Shown: positions 1 to 9,973, counted from the stretch's first letter. The stretch is DNA of 64,000 nt from Alphaproteobacteria bacterium (GCA_030426905.1 JAUHXQ010000001.1:1-64000), one strand, 5' to 3'. The notes: a model not told the origin generated them from the sequence alone. Translations and numbers: made by a program.

Positions 1-2
1 GT

Positions 3-125
3 GATTATCTAGATAATAAAGACTTAGCGCCTCTTCATCAGATCGGTATTCAGGGGTTTGTCAATAAACCTTATAACAGAGAACAGCTCAGAAAAGAATT
101 ATCACTATTCCTCACTGTAGCTTGA
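3..125 (+). CDS. Response regulator receiver (REC) domain, C-terminal end only
   Basis: This is the last 40 codons of a gene that begins before the window, read in frame 3 and ending at TGA 123-125. The peptide contains GIQGFVNKPYNREQL followed by an amphipathic stretch. That is the usual end of a receiver domain: the conserved lysine followed by proline (here NKPY) after a GF-[VL] strand, then the last helix. It is therefore either a free-standing response regulator or the receiver end of a hybrid sensor kinase. Because REC is the last domain, no DNA-binding output domain follows it. The call rests on one motif in a short fragment. Confidence 0.6.
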   Translation, partial: DYLDNKDLAPLHQIGIQGFVNKPYNREQLRKELSLFLTVA

Positions 126-194
126 TTGAGACATTCATTACTTTTATAGTACTCTCTTGTATCTTGCATTACTTTAAACGCTAGTTTTGGATTC

Positions 195-668
195 TTATTT
201 TTCAAATAACTGACTTAGTTTTGTAAGCGCAAGACAGAATTTATTATATTCATTGCATAAAATTGCATCGGTATTTTTTTTAAATAAAAATGATGGTGTT
301 CTCTCATACACACAAATATTTAATACTATCTCATGACACCGTAGCTGCTGTAGCAAATTTATTGCATCTTTAAGAACGGCATTTTTCTTTGCTATCCACA
401 ATTCATCTTTTTTATTTTTGGAACACTTATTAAAATTATATACCGAACTTACTTGAGATTTAAGATGATATAATTCAACTCTTAGCCTACATAAATAAAT
501 AAGATAGTTAGCAGCGTAGTGCATTTTTAGTGTAATCAATTTTTGCTTAAAAGTTATATCTAAGGGAGATAAGGTATTTCCCTTCTTATGCTTTTCTTTT
601 AGTTCTTTTGTTATAGGAGATTTACGAACTCTAGATTTATAAGGGTATTTGTACTTTACTTGTTTCAT
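195..668 (-). CDS. Hypothetical basic protein, 157 aa
   Basis: I do not recognise this protein. It is lysine- and arginine-rich at the N-terminus (MKQVKYKYPYKSRVRKSP), has no signal peptide, and has one weakly hydrophobic helix around residues 50-65. The rest is predicted helical, with several scattered cysteines. A possible GGAAGG ribosome site lies about 12 nt upstream of the ATG, which is far. It stands alone: a receiver-domain fragment lies on the opposite strand downstream and 250 bp without a gene lies upstream. The intact reading frame of 157 codons in AT-rich DNA makes it a probable but unproven gene. Confidence 0.45.
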   Translation of the reverse strand: MKQVKYKYPYKSRVRKSPITKELKEKHKKGNTLSPLDITFKQKLITLKMHYAANYLIYLCRLRVELYHLKSQVSSVYNFNKCSKNKKDELWIAKKNAVLKDAINLLQQLRCHEIVLNICVYERTPSFLFKKNTDAILCNEYNKFCLALTKLSQLFEK

Positions 669-918
669 GTTATATAATTACCTTCCTAATGATTTTAATA
701 ACTAATTTATTTTTATCTCCTAAACATTATCGTTTATAATTCATCTTCTTTTAATGCTTATTCCTAAATCTACACCCTAGCCTCACCTAAATTTATTGCA
801 GCTAGTTTCATTTAAAATACTAAGCACTCCTGGCATAGTCGCCACTTACACCTTGTAATATTAACTCAGAATTAGTTGATTATGTTTTTATGCTATGCTA
901 AATAAAATATTTATGGAA
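669..918. other. Gene-free stretch of 250 bp
   Basis: No reading frame of useful length is visible on either strand. The part around 757-860 is less AT-rich than its surroundings and its minus strand holds many stops. It could be decayed sequence, or the leader of the 195-668 gene, but nothing in it can be assigned. Confidence 0.4.
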
Positions 919-1524
919 TTACTCGGGAGAAAAAAAGTTTTTAATCCCTTCTAAGATCATTTCAGCTGCAATTGCTGTTAACAATATAGCCATTATTTTA
1001 GTTATCGTATTCATTCCTACCTTACCAAAAAGTTTTGCTAGGTTATCGCTAATTGCCAGTATAATAAATACCGATAATGAAGCTGATATAATAGCACTGA
1101 ATATTGCTATATATTCTGGAAGAGCTGATGCTTTAGAAGAAAAAACTATAACTTTACTTATGCTTCCTGCTCCAATCAACATAGGGATAGCAATAGGCAC
1201 AAGAGCCGGGTTAGTATATGGTTTTTTACTGCTATCGGTTGAGGATTTTGTATGCATCATAGAATAAGCGATAAGAAAAATTATAACACCTCCTGCAACC
1301 ATAAAAGCAGGAAGAGTTATACCAAAAAAATCTAAAATAGATTTACCGCTTACAGCAATAATAGAAAGTATTATAAATACTGCAATAGATGCTATAAAAG
1401 TAACCTTTAATTTTTCTGTACTACTTTGATTTTCTGTTGTAGATAAAAATAATGGTATAGCTGCAATTGGGTTCATAATTGCAAATAGCCCAAAAAACAT
1501 TTTTGTAAACAGTACAATATTCAT
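919..1524 (-). CDS. MarC family integral membrane protein
   Basis: This 201-residue protein has about six hydrophobic segments and no signal peptide. It is a full-length match to the MarC/YchE family (usual length 200-220). The N-terminal segment contains the family hallmark FAIMNPIAAIPLF, and the middle contains ALVPIAIPMLIGAGSIS, where the second NP/IP-rich half-helix lies. MarC proteins sit in the inner membrane and their substrate is unknown; the early link to multiple antibiotic resistance was not upheld. The gene lies 49 bp downstream of lipA on the same strand, so it may be read with it. Family assignment is secure, function is not. Confidence 0.85.
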   Translation of the reverse strand: MNIVLFTKMFFGLFAIMNPIAAIPLFLSTTENQSSTEKLKVTFIASIAVFIILSIIAVSGKSILDFFGITLPAFMVAGGVIIFLIAYSMMHTKSSTDSSKKPYTNPALVPIAIPMLIGAGSISKVIVFSSKASALPEYIAIFSAIISASLSVFIILAISDNLAKLFGKVGMNTITKIMAILLTAIAAEMILEGIKNFFSPE

Positions 1525-1573
1525 AATAGTCTACTTATAGCTACATCTTGCTCTATATACTAATATCATGAGT

Positions 1574-2503
1574 TTAATTTGCAAACAATTTTTTCCTTTC
1601 TGCTTGCAGTTTTTTAAAATCATCTCCAGCATGATAAGAAGATCTAGTTAAAGGACTAGAGGACACCATAAGGAAACCTTTCGATTTAGCCATTCTTGCA
1701 TAATAATCAAATTCTTGAGGCGTTATATATTTTGCTATTTTTGCATGTTTAGGTGTAGGCTGTAGATACTGACCAATGGTAAGAAAGTCTATATTTGCAC
1801 TTCGCATGTCGTCCATAACTTGCAAAACTTCTTCACCTTTTTCACCAAGACCTACCATTAATCCAGATTTTGTAAATATAGTACTATCAAGTTCTTTTAC
1901 CTTGCATAAAAGATTTATCGAATGAAAATACCTAGCTCCTGGTCTAATTTTAGTATATAGGCTTGGTACAGTTTCAATGTTATGGTTGAATACATCAGGC
2001 TTTGCGGCAACTACTTTTTCTAAAGCACCTGTCTTTCTTAGAAAATCAGGTGTTAAAATCTCTATAGTTGTTTTTGGTGAGAAAAGACGAATTTTATAAA
2101 TGCATCGTACAAAATGGTTTGCACCTCCATCATCTAGATCATCTCGATCAACCGAAGTGATAACAACATGGGACAAATTTAGCTTAGCCACAGCTTCAGC
2201 AACGCGATCAGGTTCATGAGGATCTAGTTTGTCTGGTACTCCTGTAGCAATATTACAAAAAGCGCAATTTCTAGTACATACTGATCCTAAGATCATCATA
2301 GTAGCATGTTTTTTTTGCCAGCATTCTCCTATATTAGGGCAAGCTGCTTCTTCACACACAGTGTTTAGTTTTAGAGACCTTACTATAGATGCAGTTTCAT
2401 GGTATCCCTGAGAATTAGGAGCTTTAGCTCTAATCCAATCAGGTCTCTTTAGTTTACTGACCCCACCTTTAGGGTTAGCAAGTTTTATAATAGATTTAAC
2501 CAT
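1574..2503 (-). CDS. lipA: Lipoyl synthase (radical SAM)
   Basis: LipA inserts two sulfur atoms into octanoyl groups on the E2 subunits of pyruvate and 2-oxoglutarate dehydrogenase and on GcvH, in the cytoplasm. The auxiliary 4Fe-4S cluster ligands are visible at C50, C55 and C61 ([12 protein letters not shown]). The radical SAM motif CTRNCAFC gives C76, C80 and C83. The C-terminal RSSYHAG holds the serine that completes the auxiliary cluster. At 309 aa the length is normal. It depends on the Fe-S assembly genes about 8 kb away. It is divergent from ettA across about 165 bp to the preferred ettA start. Confidence 0.96.
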   Translation of the reverse strand: MVKSIIKLANPKGGVSKLKRPDWIRAKAPNSQGYHETASIVRSLKLNTVCEEAACPNIGECWQKKHATMMILGSVCTRNCAFCNIATGVPDKLDPHEPDRVAEAVAKLNLSHVVITSVDRDDLDDGGANHFVRCIYKIRLFSPKTTIEILTPDFLRKTGALEKVVAAKPDVFNHNIETVPSLYTKIRPGARYFHSINLLCKVKELDSTIFTKSGLMVGLGEKGEEVLQVMDDMRSANIDFLTIGQYLQPTPKHAKIAKYITPQEFDYYARMAKSKGFLMVSSSPLTRSSYHAGDDFKKLQAERKKLFAN

Positions 2504-2668
2504 GATTTTTAAAATTTTAATTGCTTATAATACCACGTTTATCAAAAAAAAAGAAATAGAAATATAAGGAGCAAGTCAATAAAACTTTTTATTGTTAATT
2601 CGTTGACAATATCAAGCTGTTTTGAGAGAATTACTTTCAATAAACTCAACAATTCAATTGATTATTTT

Positions 2669-4294
2669 ATGACAGAATATGTTTACGTTCTTAAAGGTCT
2701 CAATAAATATAACAACCAGAATAAGCACATATTAAAAAATGTTTGGCTTTCATTTTTGCCAGGAGCAAAAATAGGAGTTATTGGACATAACGGAGCAGGT
2801 AAATCCACTTTAATGAGAATCATGTCGGGCTTTGATAAAGACTTTGATGGCGAAGCTTGGGCAGCAAATAATATTAAAGTGGGATACTTAGAGCAAGAAC
2901 CAAAATTAGACTCTAATAAAGATGTTTTTGCAAATATTATGACTGGAGCACAAAATGTTGTTAATTTACTCAATAAATTTCATCAAATTAGTCAAAAATT
3001 TGCCTCACCAATGTCAGATGAAGAAATGACAACACTCATAGAAGAACAAGGCGATATTCAAGAAAAAATTGACGCCATTAATGGGTGGGAGATTGAACGT
3101 GAAGTAGAAATGATTATGCAATCTTTGAATTGTCCTCCAAAGAATGCTGATATCCAAAAATTATCTGGAGGCGAAAAAAGAAGAGTAGCTATATGCCGCT
3201 TACTTATGGAAAAACCTGATATGCTACTTTTAGATGAACCAACAAACCATTTAGATGCAGAATCTGTAGCATGGCTAGAAAAGTATTTAAAAGAGTACAA
3301 AGGTACAGTCGTAGTAATTACTCATGATAGATACTTTCTTGATAACGTAACTGAATGGATTTTAGAGATAGATCATGGAGAATGTATACCTTGGAAAGGA
3401 AGTTACTCCGAATGGCTTGAGCAAAAAGATAAGAAACTTCAGGTATCTGAAAAACAGGAAAGTAATAGACAAAAAGAAATACAGCATGAACTTGAATGGA
3501 TTAGACAATCTCCTAAAGCTCGTAGTAGCAAGAATAAAGCAAGAATAAAGAGCTACGAAAAACTTATAAGCCAGCAAAAAAATTATGACGTTGGTGTATC
3601 AAAAATTGTTATCCCTAACGGGAAAAGACTCGGCAATGTTGTAATAGAATGTGATCACCTAACTAAAAAATTTGGCAATCGAACACTGATTGAAAATTTA
3701 AACATTAAAATACCGCCTGGTGCAGTAGTTGGTATTATAGGACCTAATGGGACAGGAAAAACCACACTATTTCGTATGATTACCCAGCAAGATAGAGAGC
3801 ATGAAGGAGAAATTAAAATAGGAGAAACAGTTAGCCTTGGGTATGTAGATCAGTTGAGAGATATCCTTGATGATAAAAATACTGTATGGGAAGAAATATC
3901 AAATAAACAAGAAGAAATACAGCTAGGTAATAGGCTTGTAAAAAGCCGAGCTTATTGTGCTAGTTTTAACTTTAAAGGAACTGATCAGCAAAAACTCGTC
4001 TCTCAATTATCTGGAGGAGAAAGAAATAGAATTCATTTAGCCAAAGTGTTAAAGGAAGAAAATAATGTGATTTTACTGGATGAGCCTACTAATGACTTAG
4101 ATGTAAATACTCTGCGCTCTCTAGAAGAAGCAATTCTAAATTTTGCTGGTTGTATATTAGTAACTAGTCATGACAGGTGGTTTTTAGATCGTATAGCAAC
4201 TCACATATTGGCTTTTGAAAAAGATAAGATTCATTGGTTCGAAGGTAACTATACTGAGTTTGAAGAAAAAATAAAACAAGTAAAAGCATACTAG
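2669..4294 (+). CDS. ettA: Energy-dependent translational throttle protein EttA (ABC-F ATPase)
   Basis: This is a soluble ABC-F protein with two nucleotide-binding domains and no membrane segments. The first domain has Walker A GHNGAGKST near residues 39-47, signature LSGGEKRR and Walker B LLLDEPTNHLD. The second has GPNGTGKTT, LSGGERNR and LLDEPTNDLD. The linker between them is charged and helical, as in EttA, which binds the ribosomal E site and gates early elongation by ADP/ATP ratio. I chose the ATG at 2669 (MTEYVYVLKG, 541 aa). It matches the start of the E. coli protein, whereas the TTG at 2603 would add an unrelated tail. No clear ribosome site precedes either. Confidence 0.92.
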   Translation: MTEYVYVLKGLNKYNNQNKHILKNVWLSFLPGAKIGVIGHNGAGKSTLMRIMSGFDKDFDGEAWAANNIKVGYLEQEPKLDSNKDVFANIMTGAQNVVNLLNKFHQISQKFASPMSDEEMTTLIEEQGDIQEKIDAINGWEIEREVEMIMQSLNCPPKNADIQKLSGGEKRRVAICRLLMEKPDMLLLDEPTNHLDAESVAWLEKYLKEYKGTVVVITHDRYFLDNVTEWILEIDHGECIPWKGSYSEWLEQKDKKLQVSEKQESNRQKEIQHELEWIRQSPKARSSKNKARIKSYEKLISQQKNYDVGVSKIVIPNGKRLGNVVIECDHLTKKFGNRTLIENLNIKIPPGAVVGIIGPNGTGKTTLFRMITQQDREHEGEIKIGETVSLGYVDQLRDILDDKNTVWEEISNKQEEIQLGNRLVKSRAYCASFNFKGTDQQKLVSQLSGGERNRIHLAKVLKEENNVILLDEPTNDLDVNTLRSLEEAILNFAGCILVTSHDRWFLDRIATHILAFEKDKIHWFEGNYTEFEEKIKQVKAY

Positions 4295-4312
4295 TATGTT
4301 TTTTTCTTACTT

Positions 4313-5053
4313 TTATTTACATTGTAATTTTTGTTTTTCTAATTTAATAGTTCTTTTTTCTTCTTTAGAAATATAAGGATATTCTTTCTCTAGCTTTGAT
4401 AAAACAGTGCAAGATTTATCAATTTTTTCTAATTTTGCTAATGACCTAGAGAGATAAAGCAAACTATCTGCTGCTCTAGGTTTATCAGGGTAATTTTTAT
4501 AACTTTTAAGAAAATAAGTTGCAGCTTTTTCATGCATATTTTGGCCCGTATAAGCTTTCCCCAATAAGTAATAAGCTTCATCTAAATCTGTTTTATCTTT
4601 ATTTATCTCAACAAACCTTAATAATTCGACAGATACTTCCTTGTATTTTTTTTCATTAATCATTGCCTGAAATTTTGCTATTTGTCTGATCGGATGAATT
4701 GGTGATTTATTAGTATTACTATTAACATTTTCAACTTTTTCTATTTTTGAAAACCGATAATTCATCTCTGTTGATAAATTGTTTATTTTCTCAATTATTT
4801 TTTGATATGTGTAATCAGAATACTGTACCTTACCATTTAACTCTCTGACTTTTTCTTCTAACTCTAAAACTTTTTTATACAAATCAGCACTACTAACATT
4901 ATTATCATTAGACTGAGGTTTATTATTATTGTCATCATAAGTTAGGTTTTTACTCTGGCCTTCAAAATTATAAATTGACTTACTTTTGCTAGGCTCAGAA
5001 TAACTATACCCATATAAAATTAATAATAAAAATATAGAAAAAAATGCACGCAT
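4313..5053 (-). CDS. cpoB: Cell division coordinator CpoB (YbgF), Tol-Pal associated
   Basis: This 246-aa periplasmic protein has an N-terminal signal peptide (residues 1-19, ending YSYSEP). A low-complexity Asn-rich linker follows, then a coiled coil at about 55-100 (KVLELEEKVRELNGKV), then TPR repeats in the C-terminal half (YYLLGKAYTGQNMHEKAATYF, then a second unit ending RAADSLLYLSRSL). This is the layout of CpoB, which links peptidoglycan synthesis to Tol-Pal constriction of the outer membrane. It follows pal by 7 bp on the same strand, the usual tol operon order. The tolQRAB genes are not in this window. Confidence 0.85.
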   Translation of the reverse strand: MRAFFSIFLLLILYGYSYSEPSKSKSIYNFEGQSKNLTYDDNNNKPQSNDNNVSSADLYKKVLELEEKVRELNGKVQYSDYTYQKIIEKINNLSTEMNYRFSKIEKVENVNSNTNKSPIHPIRQIAKFQAMINEKKYKEVSVELLRFVEINKDKTDLDEAYYLLGKAYTGQNMHEKAATYFLKSYKNYPDKPRAADSLLYLSRSLAKLEKIDKSCTVLSKLEKEYPYISKEEKRTIKLEKQKLQCK

Positions 5054-5060
5054 ACCTATT

Positions 5061-5504
5061 TTAGTTAATTACGGTTGCTGCTCTACGATTTTCTTGCCAA
5101 GCTTCTTCTTCATGTCCTTTTGCTATAGGCCTTTCTTTCCCATATGAAATAGTTGTAATACGAGAAGCAGACACACCCGAGGCTACTAAATAATTTTTTA
5201 CTACTTGAGCTCTTTTTGCACCAAGCGCTAAATTATATTCTCTGGTACCTCTTTCATCGCAATGTCCTTCTATAACTACTTTTATATATTCATATTTTTT
5301 TAACCACTCTGCTTGCTTATTCAATATATAAGTAGCATTATTATCTAGACGTGTACTATTCAAATCAAACAAGACATAGTCACCAATATTTGCTTCAAGA
5401 TCTGCCTGCGTTCCAGGTTCTACATTTTCTCTTATATTGTGTCCTCCCTGACAACTAGTGATTAAAAATAATATTAATATTATACTTATATATTTTCTCA
5501 TCAT
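5061..5504 (-). CDS. pal: Peptidoglycan-associated lipoprotein Pal
   Basis: Pal is an outer-membrane lipoprotein that binds peptidoglycan and TolB. The N-terminus is a lipoprotein signal (MMRKYISIILILFLITSCQGG) with lipobox LITSC. The rest is an OmpA-like domain with FDLNSTRLDNNA, the peptidoglycan-binding EGHCDERGTREYN and the terminal GKERP. The reading frame stays open 21 codons further, but AAAGGAGAGT lies just before ATGATG at 5504-5499 and fixes the start there. The second ATG has the better spacing. Final length is about 147 aa, normal for Pal. It is transcribed with cpoB and diverges from the protease gene. Confidence 0.93.
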   Translation of the reverse strand: MMRKYISIILILFLITSCQGGHNIRENVEPGTQADLEANIGDYVLFDLNSTRLDNNATYILNKQAEWLKKYEYIKVVIEGHCDERGTREYNLALGAKRAQVVKNYLVASGVSASRITTISYGKERPIAKGHEEEAWQENRRAATVIN

Positions 5505-5635
5505 ACTCTCCTTTATAAGGTTAAGAATTTTTATAATTAAGGATAGCAATAAAATTTTTATAAGCAATAATTATTGATTTTATTATTATTCTCAACTAAC
5601 TTATCAATTAGTTAAAATCATTCAATATTATAAGT

Positions 5636-7108
5636 ATGCGCAAAATTTTCTCTTATTCAGTGATATGTATTTTTTTTGTTAATTTCTCTTATAGTGCTGA
5701 GTTAGATAATCGCGTAATAAATAAAGCAAAGCAAGCAGTAGTATCTATAACAAGAAATGTTGTAAAATCTGCTTATAACTCTGATAGCCGTGCTCTTGCA
5801 ACAGGATTTTTAGTTAACAAAGCACAAGGAATTATCCTTACTAATGCTCATGTTGTAAACTCTACAATGGTAAGTAACCTAATTGTTACATTTTCTAATG
5901 GACAAGAAATTGATGCTAAATTTATCTACAACGATCCATTATGTGATTTTGCTTTTCTCAAAGTAGATCAAACAAAAATACCCCTCGGAGTAGAGGAATT
6001 AAAAATAGCCAAAAAAGATGCAGAATTACAGCAATCTGTTTTTATTATTGGCAATAATGAAGGACAATCCTTTTCTATACAAACAGGAACCATCTCTAGT
6101 AAATATCAAACTAGTGGATATTTTTCATGCCAATCCTATGCAATTTCACTAAATACTAAAGGAGGATCTAGTGGTTCTCCTGTTCTGAGTTACAAAGGAG
6201 AAGTTATAGCATTAAATTCTAGTGGTAATAATACTTTTGCCTATGGCATAAACATGCAATATATCCATGATGCTTTGCAATATATAAAAAATAATAAGCA
6301 ACCTTTACGAAAAAACATTGGTATAATTTTTAATTATTCTGCTGTTGATAAGTTATTTAAATACCATAATTTCCCTAAAGAAATTGTTGATAGTTATTCA
6401 GAGAAATATCCTGACGCTTTAAGAAAGGTAGTAATAGTAAAAGAAGTTTTTGAAGACTCGCCTGCATATGGTAAAATTTTTCCTGGCGATGTGTTGTGGA
6501 AGGTTAATGGCTATGCAATTGGACCTAATATTTATAAAATGGAAAAGGTGATTAACGAATCTAAAGGAGAACTTGAGTTTATTATTTATAGAAGAGGTAC
6601 TCAAATTACTACAAAAGTCAGTAGTTATGATCTACAGCAGAATCAAATAAAACATATGATAAATTTTGGTAATGCGGTATTTTACGAATCAGATGAGTTT
6701 ATTAGATTACTAACTGGTGCAAAATTAAAATCGCTTTTTGTTTCTAAAATTTACCCTGGTTCACCATTTGACCCAATTCCTTATGTTTATGGTTTTGGAG
6801 GTCCATTTGCTAATTTAAACGGATATCGAGTAGTAGAGATAAAAAAAATTAACGGACAAGAAGTCAGAAATTTAAACCAGCTAATTAAGTTGATTCCTCA
6901 ATTAGAAAAAGTTAAAAATTTTACCGTAGAATATATTAATTATTTTCCTACAGCAGGTTATAATAGTCTGCCATATATTAGAAGGAATATAGAATATTCA
7001 AATATTGAGTATGTAACTTATGGTGACGACCCTACAGAGCTTATTTTTGATGACTCAGAGTATAAATGGAAAGTAAAAAAAATAAATCATTCGCAAACTG
7101 TAAATTAA
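5636..7108 (+). CDS. Periplasmic trypsin-like serine protease (S1C/Deg family) with PDZ domains
   Basis: This 490-aa exported protease has a signal peptide at residues 1-20 (FSYSAEL cleavage region). The catalytic triad is complete: H72 in LTNAHVV, D104 in DPLCDFAFL and S179 in GGSSGSPVL. Two PDZ-like regions follow. One is around residues 225-330, with a carboxylate-loop-like region and the core FPGDVLWKVNG. The second is around 350-450 (VSKIYPGSPF and VVEIKKINGQEV). It belongs to the DegP/HtrA class that degrades or refolds envelope proteins. The PDZ order and the sequence around the serine differ from DegP, so it is better called Deg-like. The MFS gene follows after one base, suggesting a shared transcript. 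Confidence 0.85.
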   Translation: MRKIFSYSVICIFFVNFSYSAELDNRVINKAKQAVVSITRNVVKSAYNSDSRALATGFLVNKAQGIILTNAHVVNSTMVSNLIVTFSNGQEIDAKFIYNDPLCDFAFLKVDQTKIPLGVEELKIAKKDAELQQSVFIIGNNEGQSFSIQTGTISSKYQTSGYFSCQSYAISLNTKGGSSGSPVLSYKGEVIALNSSGNNTFAYGINMQYIHDALQYIKNNKQPLRKNIGIIFNYSAVDKLFKYHNFPKEIVDSYSEKYPDALRKVVIVKEVFEDSPAYGKIFPGDVLWKVNGYAIGPNIYKMEKVINESKGELEFIIYRRGTQITTKVSSYDLQQNQIKHMINFGNAVFYESDEFIRLLTGAKLKSLFVSKIYPGSPFDPIPYVYGFGGPFANLNGYRVVEIKKINGQEVRNLNQLIKLIPQLEKVKNFTVEYINYFPTAGYNSLPYIRRNIEYSNIEYVTYGDDPTELIFDDSEYKWKVKKINHSQTVN

Positions 7109-7109
7109 C

Positions 7110-8333
7110 ATGAGAACAGCTGATAGAGTTACTACGTGGTTTGCGTGGCTTATAATATCTTTTTTTTATAGTTATCAATACATTATTCGTGTATTACCTA
7201 ATATCGCAATGAATGAAATCATGCAGAGATTTCATATTAATGTTGATATTTTTGGTCAATTTGTAGGAATTTACTACATTACTTATGCTGGTTTTCACTT
7301 ACCTATAGGAACATGGCTTGATCGAAAAGGCCCTAAATTAGTGATTCCCTTTTTTATAATTATTTCTGTCATTGGTATGATTCCTTTACTTTACTCAAAT
7401 TCATGGATAGCTGCCTGTATAGGAAGAGCCTTAATGGGCATTGGGTCTTCAGCTGCTATTTTAGGTCTATTTAAAGTAGTACATTTAGGCTTTTCAGAAG
7501 ATAAATTTTCTCGGATGCTTGGCATAGGAGTAACAATAGGATTGCTAGGTGCAATCTATGGGTCTCAACCTATTAGTTCTATGCTACTAAAATACGGTTA
7601 TGAGGTAGTGGTAACAAAATTGATATTTATTGGTCTATTTTTAGCGATAATATCATACTTTGTTATGCCTAAAGCAAAGGGAGTTCGCAATGATAATGTT
7701 AATTTAAAAAGAGATTTTATACTATTATGGAAGAAAAAGAGAATATTCCTAATAGGTATCTTTGGTGGGCTTATGGTTAGTCCATTAGAAGGATTTGCAG
7801 ATGCATGGGGAACGACATTCCTACAAGTATCTCTAGGACTAACTAAAAACTTATCATCTTTTTTACCATCTTTAATTTTTTTAGGAATGTGCTTTGGTAC
7901 TACAATTATACCTTATATTGCTGATAAAACACGCCGTTATTACGAAATGATAATTTTTGCTGCTTTTGCAATGTCAATTATGTTTTTTATAATTTTATTT
8001 GTTAAAATTGAAATAAATTTGCTAAAAATTTTACTTTTCCTTATAGGTATTTTTTCTGCTTATCAAGTATTAGCTGTTTATAAGGCTACAACTTATGTTC
8101 ACGAAAATTTAATTGGCCTCAGTACAGCATCTGTTAATATGCTAATTATGTTATTTGGATATTTTTTCCATACAATTATTGGTAAAATAATCTACTCTAT
8201 GTGGGATGGTAAAATTATTAATGGTACAGCCTTGTATAGTGCTGAATCATTCACTTATGGTATCATTATTATCCCCCTTGCTCTCCTATTAGGTGGAATA
8301 GGCTTTATTTGGATTTATAAGAAGCCCTATTAA
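7110..8333 (+). CDS. Major facilitator superfamily transporter
   Basis: This 407-aa inner-membrane protein has about 12 hydrophobic segments. The MFS signature after the second helix is present (GTWLDRKGPKLVI), and helix 4 carries GRALMGIGSSAAILG. Rickettsiales genomes carry several such carriers of unknown substrate, close to the proline/betaine and phthalate branches. The sequence does not show what it moves. Its ATG lies one base after the protease stop. A perfect 15-bp inverted repeat follows its stop codon. Confidence 0.85.
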   Translation: MRTADRVTTWFAWLIISFFYSYQYIIRVLPNIAMNEIMQRFHINVDIFGQFVGIYYITYAGFHLPIGTWLDRKGPKLVIPFFIIISVIGMIPLLYSNSWIAACIGRALMGIGSSAAILGLFKVVHLGFSEDKFSRMLGIGVTIGLLGAIYGSQPISSMLLKYGYEVVVTKLIFIGLFLAIISYFVMPKAKGVRNDNVNLKRDFILLWKKKRIFLIGIFGGLMVSPLEGFADAWGTTFLQVSLGLTKNLSSFLPSLIFLGMCFGTTIIPYIADKTRRYYEMIIFAAFAMSIMFFIILFVKIEINLLKILLFLIGIFSAYQVLAVYKATTYVHENLIGLSTASVNMLIMLFGYFFHTIIGKIIYSMWDGKIINGTALYSAESFTYGIIIIPLALLLGGIGFIWIYKKPY

Positions 8334-8334
8334 C

Positions 8335-8370
8335 TAATACTTAATGTTATTTTATTAACATTAAGTATTA
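8335..8370. repeat. Perfect 15-bp inverted repeat downstream of the MFS gene
   Basis: TAATACTTAATGTTA is followed by a six-base loop and its exact reverse complement. It begins one base after the MFS stop codon. There is no T-run after it, so it is not a classical intrinsic terminator on the plus strand. It may protect the 3' end of the protease-MFS mRNA, work as a weak terminator, or bind a protein. It also lies about 45 bp ahead of the doxX-like gene. Confidence 0.75.
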
Positions 8371-8416
8371 CAGCTATATGATCTGTTACTATAATACCTA
8401 AAAAATAATACATTAT

Positions 8417-8902
8417 ATGATTAGACCTTTAAAAATTATATGTTGCTGCAGTTATTTGCTCAGCTTTCTTAGTCCATTTGTTAATTTAATAGTTAGACTA
8501 TATCTAGCAAATATTTTTATAAAAGCAGGCCTTACAAAAATAGATGATTGGGAAGCTACTTTGTTTTTATTTGAAAATGAATACCAAGTTCCTTTTTTAC
8601 CCTACACTTTAGCAGCCATATTATCAGTAATAATGGAATTATTAGTAGCACCAATGCTTGCCTTAGGCTTAGCAACAAGATACTCTTCTATTTTACTTTT
8701 TATAATGACTTTTATAATAAACTATACTTATCAAGAAGCAGCAGAAAATTATTATTGGATGTTGTTATTTGCTACGTTAATCACTTATGGGGGTAGCTTT
8801 ATTTCTCTAGATTTTTTAATTAAGAGGAGATTTTGTAGACTATATACAAAATGTTTATGCTGTATGGGAAGCTATTGTAGTAAAACAAAGCAAAAGCTTT
8901 AG
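8417..8902 (+). CDS. DoxX family membrane protein
   Basis: This 161-aa protein has four hydrophobic segments. It carries the DoxX-family pattern of an early helix with RLYLANIFIKAGLTKI, a glutamate-containing second helix (IMELLVAPMLALGLATR) and a third with FIINYTYQEAAENYYWML. DoxX proteins are quinone-linked or redox-stress membrane proteins of uncertain reaction. The extreme C-terminus is Cys- and Arg-rich (FCRLYTKCLCCMG). It may be co-transcribed with the MFS gene across the palindrome. It converges on the DUF2125-like gene with no spacer. Confidence 0.8.
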   Translation: MIRPLKIICCCSYLLSFLSPFVNLIVRLYLANIFIKAGLTKIDDWEATLFLFENEYQVPFLPYTLAAILSVIMELLVAPMLALGLATRYSSILLFIMTFIINYTYQEAAENYYWMLLFATLITYGGSFISLDFLIKRRFCRLYTKCLCCMGSYCSKTKQKL

Positions 8903-9973
8903 CTAGCGGCCCTCGTTGCTATTTGATTTAGTAAAAAAATAAGAAAAAAGTGGAATTAGCTTTTGTGTGTCTGCAAGTAATGTAAAAATATCCGTCGTTT
9001 CCATAGTACCATATTTGACTTTATTGCCTTTACTAGCTACAGAGAAGATTATTATATCCTCTTGAGCATTATATTTATTTTCTGCAATATATAATATTAT
9101 CTCTTTTAAGGAGCTTGAATATTTTTTATACAAGATTATGTCTAGAAATTTTGTAAATGAAGAAAAATTATTTATTTCTATATTAACTTTACTATCCCTA
9201 TTATCTAATGAATTAGAATGATTAAAAGCTCCACTAATGTTAATATTATACTTATCAGTACTAAATTTAACTTTGTTAAAGAACATGTCAACATTACGTA
9301 CTTCTTCATAAAATTTATAAACCATATCTAAGGTAAAATGATATTCACCTCTTATATAATTTGGAGCATTATCTCCACCTTCGCCGTCTAAGTTCATCGA
9401 AACTTCATACTCATTTTGTCTAGAAGCATTATTTTTGATAAACTTTATCCAGTTATTTCTGGAAATAAATATAATTTGGTTCAAATTTTTATCTAAGATG
9501 TTATAACCAGAGTCAAAATAAGTAAAATAATGAAGGCGATTGTCTTGTTTGGTAAAAATTTGCTCGAGGTACGAACGTTCTAATTTCGCCCTTATTGCTA
9601 ATCCCTCATCCCATTTTACACAATAATAATTCTTATTGTTAAGATTAATATGCAAATTACGATTCATATCTACTTGTAAGTCTTTGAATGTTAAGTCAGC
9701 AAATAAATCTATTTCACGAAAAAGAAACTTATGATAGAAGTTAAAAATATTATTTGGTGATAAATTTAAATTTTTTACTTTATAGTGGTAAGCGAATGGA
9801 TAGCCGCTTAGTTCTACTGAATCATATTTTACAATATAAGATTTATGCAAAGACGTAGAAATTATTTCCCCTAGATTAGTTTTAATATAAATTCCCCAGC
9901 AATACCAGAAAATGGAATAACAAGAAAATAATAAAAGAAATATTTTACTAAACTTTCTGAAAAAATTGATCAT
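8903..9973 (-). CDS. DUF2125-like exported protein
   Basis: The N-terminus (residues 1-30) is a hydrophobic signal anchor, followed by about 320 soluble residues rich in beta-strand patterns. The segment [22 protein letters not shown] resembles the start of the alphaproteobacterial DUF2125 family (a strand, then G-[YF]-PF-x-[YL]), whose role is unknown. The match is by eye and modest. The ATG overlaps the stop of the ferredoxin gene (ATGA), so it is the last gene of the Fe-S operon transcript. Whether it has any part in Fe-S metabolism cannot be told. Confidence 0.55.
   Translation of the reverse strand: MINFFRKFSKIFLLLFSCYSIFWYCWGIYIKTNLGEIISTSLHKSYIVKYDSVELSGYPFAYHYKVKNLNLSPNNIFNFYHKFLFREIDLFADLTFKDLQVDMNRNLHINLNNKNYYCVKWDEGLAIRAKLERSYLEQIFTKQDNRLHYFTYFDSGYNILDKNLNQIIFISRNNWIKFIKNNASRQNEYEVSMNLDGEGGDNAPNYIRGEYHFTLDMVYKFYEEVRNVDMFFNKVKFSTDKYNINISGAFNHSNSLDNRDSKVNIEINNFSSFTKFLDIILYKKYSSSLKEIILYIAENKYNAQEDIIIFSVASKGNKVKYGTMETTDIFTLLADTQKLIPLFSYFFTKSNSNEGR

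Noticed and set aside
2603-2668. 22-codon N-terminal extension of ettA from a TTG
   Set aside because: The family starts at the ATG equivalent to 2669; the extension has no counterpart.
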